Position numbers and translations under genes: made by a program. From JACKNG01 sp050184115 (GTDB taxonomy: Bacteria > Pseudomonadota > Gammaproteobacteria > Ga0077536), in NCBI GenBank assembly GCA_050184115.1, contig JBFXAQ010000004.1, positions 1 through 64,000 on the forward strand: a stretch of DNA of 64,000 nucleotides, read 5' to 3'. Shown one piece after another: positions 40,048 through 51,200 of this stretch. The notes under the pieces were generated by a model, which saw nothing but the letters and a program-made list of their open reading frames with translations, was not told the origin of the DNA and ran no database searches. Within the stretch, counting starts at the first letter, position 1; each line of letters opens with the position of its first letter.

Positions 40048-42195
40048 TCACAGCGCGAGGTGCTCGAGCAGGGTGCGCCGCGCGGTGCGCCACCAGCGCC
40101 ACACGAGCGGCTCGGGCGTGTGTTCGAAACGCACGTAGACGCGCTCGCCGAGGCGTTCGAGCGGCGTGGCGTCGAGCGCGATCTCGAACTGGAAGAAGGT
40201 GTTGAAGCTCAGCGGGCGCTCGTGGGCCGCGGGGTCGAGGGCGAAGCGGCCGCCGCCCTCGGTGGCGAGCGCGAGACTCGGCAACGTGCGGTCGGCGGCC
40301 GGTACTTCGCCCACCAGGCGCGCCGGCACGACGGTGTCGACGGCCTCGGCGCAGCGCACGGCGAGCCCGTGCAGGTCGCCGCGCACGGCATCGACTTCGT
40401 CCTGGCGCACCAGCACGCGGGCATGGCGGGTGGTGTCGTCGAGGACGTAGCCGACGGTCTCGCCGCGGCGCAGGTAACGGCCGGCCAGAACCTCGGCCCG
40501 GGCGAGCTGGAAGGTCCCGTCCACGGGGCTCGTCACCCGCAGGCCGGCCTGTGCCTCGCGCGCCCGTGCCAGCGCCTCGCGCGCGTGTTCGAGTTCATCG
40601 GCGATCAGCAGGGCATCGGTGGTACGGCGTTGCGCGCGCAGCACGTCCTGGCGGGCGAGCAGTTCTTCGACGCGCGCGGCGGCGATCGTGGCGCGGGCGT
40701 CGAGTTCGGCGTTGTCGAGCTTCAGCAGCGTGCTGCCAGCGGCGACGCGCTGGCCGGGCTCGACCAGCAGCTCGCCGAAGTGGCCGGCGGCGCGGGTTAC
40801 GACGCGGGCGTCGTCCGGCACCGCGAGCACGCCTTCGGCCAGGGTCGCGTGCGGCAACGGCAGCATGCCGACGACGGTGGTCACCAGCATGACGGTGCCG
40901 ACGGTGACGCCGACGGCGCGGGCGCGTCGCGGTCGCGTGCGCGCATCGAGCAGGAGGTAATGCAACAGGCGCAGGGCAGGCTGGATCAGCAGGCCGTAGA
41001 GGGCGAGGGCGGCGAGCAGCACGCCGACGAAGAAGAAGCGGCTGGCGACGAAGAGCGCGATGCCGAGCATGACCAGGACGCGGTAGCAGAACGATGCGAC
41101 GGCATAGCCGACGAGCCAGGTGGCCTCGGCGCGGCTGCGCGCGGGTGGCTCGGGCCGCTCGACGCCGAGCAGGGCACGCGCGAGCACGGCGCCGAGCTGG
41201 CGGTTGGCGCGCTGGCCGAGGTTGGGGATCTCTAGGAGGTCGGCGAGCGCGTAGTAGGCGTCGAAACGCAGCAGCGGGTTGCCGTTCAAGAGCACCGTCG
41301 AGACGCCGGCGACCAGCATCACGTTGAACGCCACGCTGCGTGGCGCGCCCGGTTCGAGCGCCGTCCAGGCGATCATGGCCAGCGCGGCGAGGAAGACCTC
41401 GACCAGGATGCCGGCGCCATCGACCAGCGCGCGCTGGTACTTGCCGGGGAAGGCATAGGCGGCCGACGTCTCGACATAGGGCACGGGCACGAAGACCAGC
41501 AGCATGATGCCGATCTCGTGCACCTCGCCGCCCCAGCGCTTGACCGCGTAGGCGTGGCCGAGTTCGTGGAGCAGCTTGACCACGGGGTACACGAACCACA
41601 GGAGGACGAGGTTCTCCACTGCCAGCACGCGATCGGCGAGGTTGCCGCTGAGCGCTTCCCAGTGGAGCGCGGCGAGGCCCAGGGCGTAGGCCGTGAGGAG
41701 CAGCCAGGTGATCGCGCCGAGTGGACCGTAGACGAGGTTCGCGATGCCCCGCGTGCGTTCGAGGAAGCGTTCCGGGTCCCACACGGGGATGCGGATGGAC
41801 AGGGGCGAACGCAGGCGCGCGAGCAGGCGCTGGCGATCGAGACGCGCGCGTCGCCGCCCGAGTTCGACGAGGTCCGGCGGCAGTTCGGCGTGGACGATCT
41901 CGGCGCGGTGGAGCTGGCCGAGCAGGCCGATCAGTTCGTCCTGGGTCGGCAGGTCGTCGCCGAGACGCGCGCAGGCCTTGTCCCAGATCTCGGCCAGGCT
42001 GTGTGCGCCGTCCATCAGGCCGAGCACGGCCCAGGTCTGCGGCGTGAGGCGGTGGAAGCGGCCGGTGATGTGGTCCTGGACGAGGTACCACAACTCGCCG
42101 CGGTAGCGATGGCGGTGGACTTCGGTGTGCGCGCGCAGGCGCGGGCGCAGGCTCGCCACGCGGTACCACGCGGCGCTGTGCAGGGGGCCGCTCAT
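40048..42195 (-). CDS. PqqD-like / M50 metallopeptidase / HlyD fusion membrane protein
   Basis: A 715-residue membrane protein. Residues 25-108 resemble a PqqD/winged-helix peptide-binding domain ('LVQDHITGRFHRLTPQTWAV'). An M50-type intramembrane peptidase region (about 150-430) has H210-E-L-G-H214 and a likely third ligand D312 in 'NGNPLLRFDAYYALADL'. After further helices the C-terminal third (about 450-700) is an HlyD-like adaptor with lipoyl halves 'GHFGELLVEPGQRVAAG' and VTSPVDGTFQLARAEV around a helical hairpin. This YydH-like architecture is found in bacteriocin and giant-protein export loci. It is 13 bases downstream of the GAF-HlyD gene. It could process a leader or act only as a membrane scaffold. 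Confidence 0.85.
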   Translation of the reverse strand: MSGPLHSAAWYRVASLRPRLRAHTEVHRHRYRGELWYLVQDHITGRFHRLTPQTWAVLGLMDGAHSLAEIWDKACARLGDDLPTQDELIGLLGQLHRAEIVHAELPPDLVELGRRRARLDRQRLLARLRSPLSIRIPVWDPERFLERTRGIANLVYGPLGAITWLLLTAYALGLAALHWEALSGNLADRVLAVENLVLLWFVYPVVKLLHELGHAYAVKRWGGEVHEIGIMLLVFVPVPYVETSAAYAFPGKYQRALVDGAGILVEVFLAALAMIAWTALEPGAPRSVAFNVMLVAGVSTVLLNGNPLLRFDAYYALADLLEIPNLGQRANRQLGAVLARALLGVERPEPPARSRAEATWLVGYAVASFCYRVLVMLGIALFVASRFFFVGVLLAALALYGLLIQPALRLLHYLLLDARTRPRRARAVGVTVGTVMLVTTVVGMLPLPHATLAEGVLAVPDDARVVTRAAGHFGELLVEPGQRVAAGSTLLKLDNAELDARATIAAARVEELLARQDVLRAQRRTTDALLIADELEHAREALARAREAQAGLRVTSPVDGTFQLARAEVLAGRYLRRGETVGYVLDDTTRHARVLVRQDEVDAVRGDLHGLAVRCAEAVDTVVPARLVGEVPAADRTLPSLALATEGGGRFALDPAAHERPLSFNTFFQFEIALDATPLERLGERVYVRFEHTPEPLVWRWWRTARRTLLEHLAL

Positions 42196-42208
42196 CGCCG
42201 TGCCCCGC

Positions 42209-44026
42209 TCACGGCCACCAGCGCCAGCGCTGCAGGACGAACCAGCGCACCAGCGGCCGGCTCAGGGTGAACCACAGCGAGCGCGGGCCGACGCCGAGCT
42301 TGGCCAGGCCTTCCATGCCCGGCCGCAGGCGCGCGGCCGGCGCATCGAGGCGGGCCTCGACGCGGAAGTGATTGCCGCCGTCGCGGGCCTCGGTCAGCGG
42401 TGTCACCCGCGTCACCGTGACCGGCAGCGCCGCCTCCGGCAGGGCCTTGAGGACCAGTTCACCGCGCTGGCCGGCTTCGATGTCGGCGACCTCGTGCTCG
42501 TCGACCCACAGGATGACGCGGTAGTCGTCGAGCGGCGCGAGCTCGTAGAGCACCTCGCCCTGTTCGACCGTCGCGCCGAGGCGCTGGCTCAGGTCGCCAC
42601 TGACGACCAGGCCGGCCAAGGGCGCCCGCAGCACCGTGCGCGCGAGGCGGCTCTCGACCAGTTCGAGCTGGGCGTGGGTCTGCGCGCGCTGGGCTTCGAG
42701 CACACGCGCCTCGCCGCGGTCGTGGCGGGCCAGGGCTTCCTCGTAGCGCCGCTCGAGCATGGTGCTCTCGCTCGCCCAGTTGAGCCGTTCCAGGCGCAGG
42801 TCGCGGTCGTCGAGGCGGCACAGTTCGTCGTCGGCGCCGACGATGTCACCGGCGCGCACCGGTGCGCTCGCCAGGTAGCCGTCGAAGGGCGCGACGATCA
42901 CCTGGCGCACGGCGCCTTCGAGCACGGTGTCGGCGCTGACGCGGTAATCGATGTGCACGAAGGCGAGCAGGGCGGCGAACGCGAGCAGGCCGGCAAGGCC
43001 CAGCTTGCGCCCCAGGTGACCGCGGCCGAAGAGGCGCTCGAGCTGTTCGCGGGCGGCGTCGACCAGGCGCAGGGCGAGCATGCGTTCGGCGCGCCGGCGC
43101 ACCGCCAGCGCCTCGACGCTGAGCGCGGCGATGGCGCGCACGCGGGCGAGCTGTTCGCCGTCGAGTGGACGGGCGCATTCGAGCGTGAGGGCGCCGAAAC
43201 GGCCGGCGTCGGTCACCAGCGGCAGGGTGTGGATGGCGGCACTGCCGCGATCGCCGGCGAGCGCGGCGTGGTCGCGCGTGACCCAGGCGTGTTCGGCCGC
43301 CGCCGGCCAGGCGATCTCGATGCCCTGGAACAGCGCTTCCTCCATCGCCGCCTCGAGCAGGCGCACGAGGTTCATGCTCTTGCCGAACTCGGCGGCGTGC
43401 GACACCCGTGCGAGGCGGATGCGCCCGTGCTCGTATTCGCCCAGGCCGACCCGCTCGCAGTCGAACGCGGTGGCGAGTTCGGTCACGAACGCGAGGCAGG
43501 CGGTGGCGTAATCGGGCGCCGCCAGCACCGCGGTGACGACCTCGACCGCGGCGCGCAGGCGCGGCAGCTCGGCGTCGACCGTGGCGCGCTGGTGGCGGCG
43601 TACCAGCAGCTCGACCCAGGCGATGCCCCACTGCAGGCGTTCCATGGCAGCGGCGAGCTGCTCGTCGCGGTCGAGGTCGACGGCGAGCGCGACCACGCCG
43701 GCGACCCGGCCGTCGATGCTCAGCGGATAGGCGATGCCGGTACCCGCGTCGAGCGTACCGACCAGGCCGCAGGCCTCGTCGATGGCGTCTTCCACCAGCG
43801 CCGAGAGCGCGGCGGGTACGGCCGTGGCGGCGGGCCAGCTGGCGACGGTCTCGAAGGCGCTGTCGTCCTGCTGGGCGGCGAGCACGAGCACGCCGGCGCG
43901 CGTGCCGGGCAGGCGCGCGCACTGTAGGTCGAGCCAGGCCTGGCCATAGGCCTGCTGGTTGGTGGCGTGCGCGAAGGCGTGCCACAAGGTCTGCAGGTCG
44001 GATGACGGGGCGACCGGGGCCGACAT
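42209..44026 (-). CDS. Tandem GAF / HlyD adaptor membrane protein
   Basis: A 605-residue protein. Two GAF-like modules occupy about residues 10-160 and 175-330 ('DCERVGLGEYEHGRIRLARV', 'LPLVTDAGRFGALTLECA'). A single membrane helix lies near 345-367 ('LAGLLAFAALLAFVHIDYRV'). An HlyD-type periplasmic portion follows: lipoyl half 'IVAPFDGYLASAPVRAGDIV', a coiled hairpin (about 400-450) and 'RAPLAGLVVSGDLSQRLG', then a beta-barrel. Thus a cytoplasmic sensory region is coupled to a membrane-fusion adaptor. It starts 194 bases after the DUF3467 gene; that gap is GC-rich and shows no recognisable feature. It is followed closely by the M50-HlyD gene. Confidence 0.85.
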   Translation of the reverse strand: MSAPVAPSSDLQTLWHAFAHATNQQAYGQAWLDLQCARLPGTRAGVLVLAAQQDDSAFETVASWPAATAVPAALSALVEDAIDEACGLVGTLDAGTGIAYPLSIDGRVAGVVALAVDLDRDEQLAAAMERLQWGIAWVELLVRRHQRATVDAELPRLRAAVEVVTAVLAAPDYATACLAFVTELATAFDCERVGLGEYEHGRIRLARVSHAAEFGKSMNLVRLLEAAMEEALFQGIEIAWPAAAEHAWVTRDHAALAGDRGSAAIHTLPLVTDAGRFGALTLECARPLDGEQLARVRAIAALSVEALAVRRRAERMLALRLVDAAREQLERLFGRGHLGRKLGLAGLLAFAALLAFVHIDYRVSADTVLEGAVRQVIVAPFDGYLASAPVRAGDIVGADDELCRLDDRDLRLERLNWASESTMLERRYEEALARHDRGEARVLEAQRAQTHAQLELVESRLARTVLRAPLAGLVVSGDLSQRLGATVEQGEVLYELAPLDDYRVILWVDEHEVADIEAGQRGELVLKALPEAALPVTVTRVTPLTEARDGGNHFRVEARLDAPAARLRPGMEGLAKLGVGPRSLWFTLSRPLVRWFVLQRWRWWP

Positions 44027-44220
44027 GCGATTGCGCAGGCGCGCCGTGCGGCGCGAGACTCAGCGCCCGGCGAGGGAACGCCCGCCGTGGCGCGACGTGG
44101 CAGGCAGCGACGCGCGCGGCGACGCCGGGTGAGCGGGCGTGGCCGTGGCTGCACGGCGGGTGGTCGGAGCGGGAGTGGCGCGCGGCTGGCGCGGTGCGGC
44201 TGTCACGGGTGCGGCGGCGC

Positions 44221-44550
44221 TCAGGACTTGGCGCCGCGGGCCGGTTTCGCCGCGGGCGGCGTGGCGGCCGCACCGTCGAGGTCGATGGCGCCGAATTTCT
44301 GTTCGTACTGCTCGATGACGTTCGCCAGCAGCATCGCCACGCGCTTGGCCGCGTAGGGGTTGAGCACGATGCGTTCGGACAACTCGATGGTCAGCTCGTT
44401 CTGCTTGGCGTCCCAGCGCTGGTTCATGCCGAACAACAGGCTCACTTCCTCGCGGCTGCTGACGATGTTGCACACGTTGGCGTAGCTCGAGCGGATATGG
44501 CTGTCGTCCCAGCGCACGTTGGATTCCGTGGGGGTGTCACTTGCGGCCAT
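44221..44550 (-). CDS. DUF3467 protein
   Basis: A 109-residue DUF3467 protein. The family pattern is visible in 'SSYANVCNIVSSREEVSLLFG', 'LTIELSERIVLNPYAAKRVAMLL' and the ending 'VIEQYEQKFG'. The final 25 residues are alanine- and proline-rich. The ATG at 44550 follows a GAGGAG site; an upstream TTG is less likely. It lies 14 bases behind the stop of the giant gene and heads the set of export genes. Its function is unknown; the position and small size would suit a chaperone or a specificity factor for the giant protein, which is inference only. Confidence 0.85.
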   Translation of the reverse strand: MAASDTPTESNVRWDDSHIRSSYANVCNIVSSREEVSLLFGMNQRWDAKQNELTIELSERIVLNPYAAKRVAMLLANVIEQYEQKFGAIDLDGAAATPPAAKPARGAKS

Positions 44551-44564
44551 GGCGCGCGCTCTCC

Positions 44565-45232
44565 TCAATCGCGGTTGTCGTGATGACGGAAGCCGGCGAC
44601 GCTGGGCGGCAGCGTGCGCGTGGCCGTGTGGTCGTCTTCGAGCGCGGTGCGCTCAGCGTCCCAGCGACGCCTGGTCGGCGCCCGGCGGGCGGTATCGACG
44701 CGGCGTCGACCGTTCGCCGCCTCGCCTTGCCGGCCGAGCTTCCAGCCGGACAGGGTGGCAATCGCGGCGACCAGGCTCGCTTCGCTGCGCGGGCCAGCCG
44801 CCGCGCCGTGACCGACGCCGGGGCCCGGGGCCGGGGCCATGGCCGCGGCAGCGATGCTGGCGAAATCGTTCGCCGGCATCACGCGGGTCGGCTGCGCCGC
44901 GTCGGCGATGGTCGTCGGCGCCGCTGCGCCCTGCGCGTCGGGCAGGGTCGTCGCCTGCACGCCCGGGGCCGGCGTCGCGTCGTCGGCATGATGCGGGCGC
45001 GGCGCATCGAGATCCAGCAGCGCGCGCAGGCGGGTCTCGAAGGCCGTCGAGGCCACGCGGCCGGCGACGTCCGCGGCCGGCGCGCGGCGCGCGAGCTGCG
45101 CGGCCAGGGCCTGGCCCCAGGCGTCGCGTTCGGGTTCGAGTCCGCGGTAGAGCTCGAGCTGGGTGGCGATGCCGGGATCGCCGGGGTCGGTGTCCAGACG
45201 CTGCACGCGCAGGGTGTCGCCGCTGCTGGTGA
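44565..45232 (-). other. C-terminal tail of the giant protein
   Basis: About 222 residues after the RTX block. The tail is alanine- and proline-rich in the middle and arginine-rich near the end (for example ANGRRRVDTARRAPTRRRW). It does not look like the arginine-poor, hydrophobic C-terminal signal typical of type I secreted RTX proteins. Confidence 0.6.
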
Positions 45233-48200
45233 AGACGACGCGGCCGGCGCGTGCGATGAGCAGGTCGTCGCGGCCGGTGCCGCCGAGGAAGTTGGCGCCG
45301 CCGCCGCCGATCAAAACGTCGAAGCCGGCGCCGCCGAAGAGGATGTCGTTGCCGCCGGCGAAGCGATCGAGGCTCTCGACGACGACGCGACCGTCGCTAC
45401 CGAACAGCGCACGGCCGCCGTCGCCGAAGAGGATGTCGTTGCCGTCGTCGCCTTCGACGAGATCGTTGCCGCCGCCACCGAAGGCGAGGTCGTCACCGGT
45501 ACCGCCGGCGAGGCGATCGTTGCCGCCGCCCGTGCCGTCGGCCGTGACGACGAGGCGGCCGTCCGCGCCGATCTCGATACGGCCGGTGTCGCCGAGCAGG
45601 ACGTCGTCGCCCGCGCCACCCGCCAGGCCGTCGTCGCCGTCGCCGCCGAGCAGGCGATCGTCACCGTCGCCACCGTCGAGCAGGTCGTCGCCGGCGGCGC
45701 CGCCGGCAGTCGCGAACACGACGCCGCCGTCGGCGCCGAAGATCACCTCGGCGCCGTCGCCGAACAAGGTGTCGGCGCCAGCGCCGCCGAACAGGCGATC
45801 GCTGCCGCCGCCGCCGACCAGGATGTCGTCGCCTTCCCCGCCGATGATGACGTCGTCGAAGGCCGAACCGATGATGAGGTCGTTGCCGATGCCACCGGTG
45901 AGGGTGACGCCGGTCTGCGAAGCGCTGGCATCGAGGGTATCGAGGCCGTTACCGCTGTCGATGATCACCGTGCCGGCATCGACGCCGGCGGCGAGGCGGA
46001 TGGTGTCGTTGCCGCCGTCGGTCGCGATCCGGGTGACGGCGGCGTCGGACACCGAGGCGACCTCGACGGTGTCGTCGCCCGCGCCAGTGAGGATGTTGAT
46101 GGTGCCGGAGAAATCGCCGCCGCCGCTGTGGAAGCGGATCGGCGCCGGCGCGATGCCGGTGACGCTGTCGTGGGTGACAGTGACGAGCTCGTCGTCGGTC
46201 TCGGCGAGGTCGCTGATGGTCAGCGTGTTGTCGCCGCTGCCGCCGTCGACGACCAGTTCGCCAGCGATGTCGTCCAGGCTGCCGAGGTTGGCCGGGGCGT
46301 CGGAGGAGACGTTGAAGACGTCGTCGCCACCGCCGCCGCTGACTCGGGTCACGGTGCCGGCCGGGGTCGCGCGGATATCGAAGGTGTCGGCGCCCTGGCC
46401 GGCCTGGAAGGCGAAGTTCTCGATGCGGGTGAAATCGACCCCGACGCCGAGGCCGAAGCCGGTGATGCGTCCGGGTTCGATGGTGCCGCTGTTGGCGCCG
46501 AGGTCACCGCTGTCGTCGAGGAAGAGACTGTCGCCGCTGCCGTGGGTGTTGCCATCGACGAAAACGCGGGCGAGGAAACCTTCCAGCACGCCGCCGCTGT
46601 TGGCCAATGGCGTTGCGTTGCTGCCGAGGTAGATGACGTCGTCGCCGTCACCGCTGTCGATGGCGGTCTCGACCAGCGAGCCGCGCAGGACGATGACGTC
46701 GTCGTCGCCGGCGCCGACGATGCTCACGCTGGTACCGCTGATGGCGCCGCGCAGGTCGATGATCGAACCGACGCCGGCGTCCGCGTTGCCGAAATCGCCG
46801 AGCAGGGTGACGGTGCCAGCGGCCTCGATGATCGCGCCGGCCTCGACGATGAGGTCGTCGCCGGCTTCGAGGCGGATGTTGCCGCCGGTCGAACGCAGCG
46901 TCACCCCGGCCTGCACCAGCAGGTGATCGGCGGTGCCGGGCAGGGCGTCGTTGGCGTCGTCGGTGGCGGTGATGAGGATGTCGGCCGCGCTGATGGTCTC
47001 GGTCACCGTCACCGGACTGGTCGCGACCAGCTCGATGGCACCGGCGGCGCTGATGCCGTCGCCCGCGCTGACCCCGCCGACCACGAGTTCGCCACTGTTG
47101 CGCACCCACACCCGCCCGGCGATGGAATTGCCCTCGATGAAGCCGACCGCCGTGCGCAGCGCATGACCGGCGGCGCCGATGTCGCCGCCGGCGAACAGGC
47201 GTGTCGCGCCGGAGACGACGTTGTCGTCGTCGTCGCCGCGGCCGTTCAGGATCTGGCCCGGGGCGGCGATGAAGGCGGTGTTGCCCGGCGCGGTCGCGAT
47301 GCGCTCGAGGCTGAGCGTGCCGGCGGTCTCGATGAGGTAGGCGTTGGACACGCTGCTCGAAGTCAGGGTGCCGGGGCCGTTGAGGGCGGTGTCGAGATCG
47401 AGGTCGTTACCGAACTCGCCAATGCCGCCGAGCACGGCTTCGAGGGTCACGCTGTTGCCGCTGACGTCGGCATCGGGGTCGTCGTCGGCATCGAGGATGG
47501 AGACCGCGGCGGCGAGGTGGACGTCGCCGTTGCTGGCGACGACTTCACCGATGCGCAGATCGCCGACGGTCTCGCTGATGGCGATGTCGAGGCCGGCGTA
47601 GGCGTTCAGCGCACCGCCGACGTCGAGGTCGATCTCGAACGGGTCGGCGGCGCTGCCGATGCTGCCGGCGACGCCGGCGCGCAAGGTCGCGCTGGCGGCG
47701 GCCAGGTTGAGGAAATCGCTGGCGAAGGCGTCGAGAATCGACCCGTCCGCGACCAGTTCGACGTGCGCGCGGCTGAACACGGTGTCGACGCCGAGATCGC
47801 CGGCGACCTCGGTCAGGTGGATGTCGCCGGCGGCGCGCGCGGTCAGCTTGGCGCCGGCGGCGAGGTCGAGCGTGACCGGTGCCGCACCGCTGCCGATGGC
47901 GCCGGTGGCGGCTTCGAGGAAGAGGTCGCCGGCGGCGATGTTGACCCCGGCGACGTTGACGTCGTCACCGAGGCCGCCGCCGACCTTGATGCGGGCCTCG
48001 AAGTCGCCCGCTGCGCCGGCCGTGATGGTGCCGAGCGCGAGCGAGCCTTCCGAGCCGATGAAGACCAGGCCGCCAGCGGCGACGTCGAGCGTGCCGCTGG
48101 CCTCGACGTCGATGTCCTCGCGTTCGCTGATGAGGGCCTGGCTGACGGTGATGTCGAGCAGGCCGACGCCATCGATGGCGTCCTGGGCGCTGTTGGCGAG

Positions 48201-51200
48201 GCTGATGGTGAAGTCGTCGACGACGTGGGCGAAGTAGACCTGGTTGGCGTTGATCTCGGGATGCCTGGCGACCGGGCTGGTGGTGCCGAAGACGACCTGG
48301 TCGCCGCTCGCCAGGCCGTGCGGGACACCGAAGTTGATGGTGTCGGTGTCGGCCTTGACGGTGACGAGATCGGCGCGCTCGGAGGCGGCGATCGCGGCCT
48401 TCTGTTCGGCGGTGAGCGCCGCCGGGTTGCCGATCTCGATGACCACCGTGTCACGCAGTTCGCCGACGTCGCCGCTCGCGGTGAGGACGATGTCGTGGCC
48501 GACGACGTTGGGATCCTCGATGCGGATCTGGGTGTCGGTGGTCTCCTTCAGCCAGCCGGCGCCGATGCTGTTCTTGAGCTGGTTCTCGGTCCATTTCGCG
48601 CCGACCACCAGCGCCGCGGTGTCGGACAGGCGATGGGCGGCGCCGGCGCCGCCGCTGCCGTCGAGATCGAGCGCGAGGCCGGCGACGGCGTCGGCGGCGC
48701 TGGCAGCGAGCTGTATGTGGCCGTCGTCGATGCGGATGACGTAGTAGAACGTGCCGTCGACCAGGCCGCCGATGTCGCTGCCGCCGCCGTTGCCGTACAC
48801 CACGGCCTGGCCGGTGGTGTAGAGGTGCGGACCGAGCGCGATCGTGTCCGTGGCCGCGTCGACCGTCGCGCCGCCGAAGGCCGGCTCGAAACCGGCGTTG
48901 CCGCTGTCGTAGACCCAGTCGGGATCGTAGGTGTCGCCGAGCACGCCGTAGCGGGCGTGGAGGGCGTGGAATTCCTCGGTGCGCTTGAGTCCGAGCGCGG
49001 CGATGGCCGCCTCGTCGAAGGCCTGGCCGTTGCTGAAGTTGGCCGGGTCACGGTAATAGGCGAGCTCGGCGGCGCTCAGGGTGACGGTGAACCCCGGGTC
49101 GTAGGCACGCACGCGGGCGAGCCCGATGACGCCGTCGGCGACGCCGGGCGTGGCATCCGGCGCGGCGCTGATGTCGATGGCGCTGCCGTTGGCGGCAGCC
49201 AGCGCGCTCGTCGCGAGCTTGAGACGGGTGGCGTCGACGACGATGGCGAAGTAGGTCTGGCCGTCGGCCAGGCCGCCGACGCCGGTGCCGGCCTCGATGG
49301 TGTAGAGCAGGGCGTCGCCGGTCGTGAGCCCGTGGGCGCGCGCGAACGTCAGCGTGTCACCGGCGCCGTCGACCTGGGTGTCGGCGTTGAGCAGCACGGC
49401 GTTCTCGACACGCACGTCCCAGTAGGCGTGGTATTCGCGCGTACGGACGTCGCGGTAGGCGTCGATGGTCTCCTGCGCGCTGGCATCGGCGCCGGCGCCG
49501 AGCAGGCGGGCATCGTCCCACAGGGCGGCGAGCTGGTTGATGGTGCGGGTGTCGGCGCGCTCGACGGTGTTGGCGTCGAGCAGGTTGCCGCCGCTGACCG
49601 TGAGGCGGACGTCGCCGTCGAGCGAACTGGCCTGGACCAGGCGGAGATCGCCGGCCGTCTCGACGAGGTCGATGTCGCCGAGTGCGGACGCGCTCACCGT
49701 GCCGTCGTCGCCGCCGTCGACGTCGCTGTCGATGGCGAGCGCGCCGGCACCGCCGATGGCGCCGTTGTGGGCTTCCAACCTGAGGCTGTCGCCGCTGACC
49801 CGCGCCGTCGCATCGATGCCGCGGATGTCACGGTCGGCGACCAGGGTGACGTCGCCGGTGCTGCTGGCGATGGTGTCGACGACGAGATCGCCATCGCTCT
49901 CGGTCAGGCGGATGTCACCGCCGGCGCTGGCCGTGACGCTGCCGCCGACGGTGTCGATGACGATGTCGCGGGCGACGCCAATGGCGGCGCCGGCGTCGAG
50001 CACGATGTCGGCGCCGACGAGGCGCGCGGTGTCGCTGCCGCGGTCGATGGTGCCCGCGCTGTCGAGGCTGACGGTGCCGCCGGCGCTGCGCAGCACGCCG
50101 TTGATGTTGATGTCACTGGCCGAGTTGACGGTGATGAGGCTGTCGTCGAAACCGATGAACTCGATGTCGATGGCGTAGTCGGCCTTGATGCTGTGGGTGT
50201 TGAAGTCCTTGCGGCCCTCGGTGGTGGTCTTCTGCAGGTGGTAGTCCTGGGTCGAGAAGATCCACCAGCCGTGGTTGACCACCCAGCTCTTGAACTTGAC
50301 GTCGGCGTTGAGCAGGACCGAGGTGTAGCCGTAGGTGTAGTTGTTGGCGTTGGCGGCGACGGCGACGTAGGTGCCGTCGTCGAGCTTCACCGGTGTCCCC
50401 TCGCGCGTGACCTTGACGTCGGTCGGCGGCTGCGGCGGGTCGGCGACGAGGAAATCGATGCCCCAGAAGCTCGAACTGATCCATTCCTCGACCGTCTTGG
50501 TGGTCTGTGACTGGCCGGTGACCCACAGGTAGCGCTGGTTGGCGAGCGGCTGGTAGCTGCTGGTGCGCCCGACGCTCTCGCTGATCACGCCGCCCGGGCG
50601 GTTGTCGCTCTTCTGCACGGCGCCGCCGACATGGGTGTAGACGGTGGTGAGCGGCGTGTAGGTATCGGCCAGCGGCGCGTTGCCGGTGACGGCGTCGATG
50701 GCGGTGTCGGTGATGACCAGGCGCCCCTCGATGCCGTTGCCGGTGCCGCGCAGGCTGATGGTGTCAGTGTCGCCGACCTCGTCGACGAGGACGGCGGTGG
50801 ACTCCAGGGTCAGCGTCGTGGCACTGACCGCGACCACGCGGTAGGCGCCGTTGTTGGCCGCCGAGTTCTCGATGACGACGACCAGGCCGCTGCGGAAATC
50901 GTCGGCCAGCCAGCTGCCGCTCGACCGCGTGATGGTGGCCGCCGCCGCGCCGTTGTCGGCGAAGGTGAGGCCGACGGCACCGCCGCTGTCGTCGATCGTG
51001 AGCGCCTGGTCGAGGCCCGTGCTCATGCTCGAAAGATCGATCGGCGTCGCGGTCTGGTTGTCGATCTGGATGCGCCCGAAGCCGTCGATGACCTCGAGCT
51101 TGCCGGGCGAGGTGGCGAGAACGTGGCCGGTCAGTTGCATGTAGCCGCCGCGCACGTTGATCGGCAGCAGTTCGAGGTGATCGGTGTCGTAGTTGTAGAC

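Noticed and set aside
38016..40205. 729-codon plus-strand frame opposite the SecA-like gene
   Set aside because: Antisense; SecA motifs are on the minus strand.
44541..50510. A 1,989-codon open frame on the plus strand opposite the giant gene
   Set aside because: It is antisense to a frame with clear RTX and repeat motifs; its low-complexity acidic, glycine- and valine-rich translation is what the reverse strand of a GC-rich repeat gene produces.
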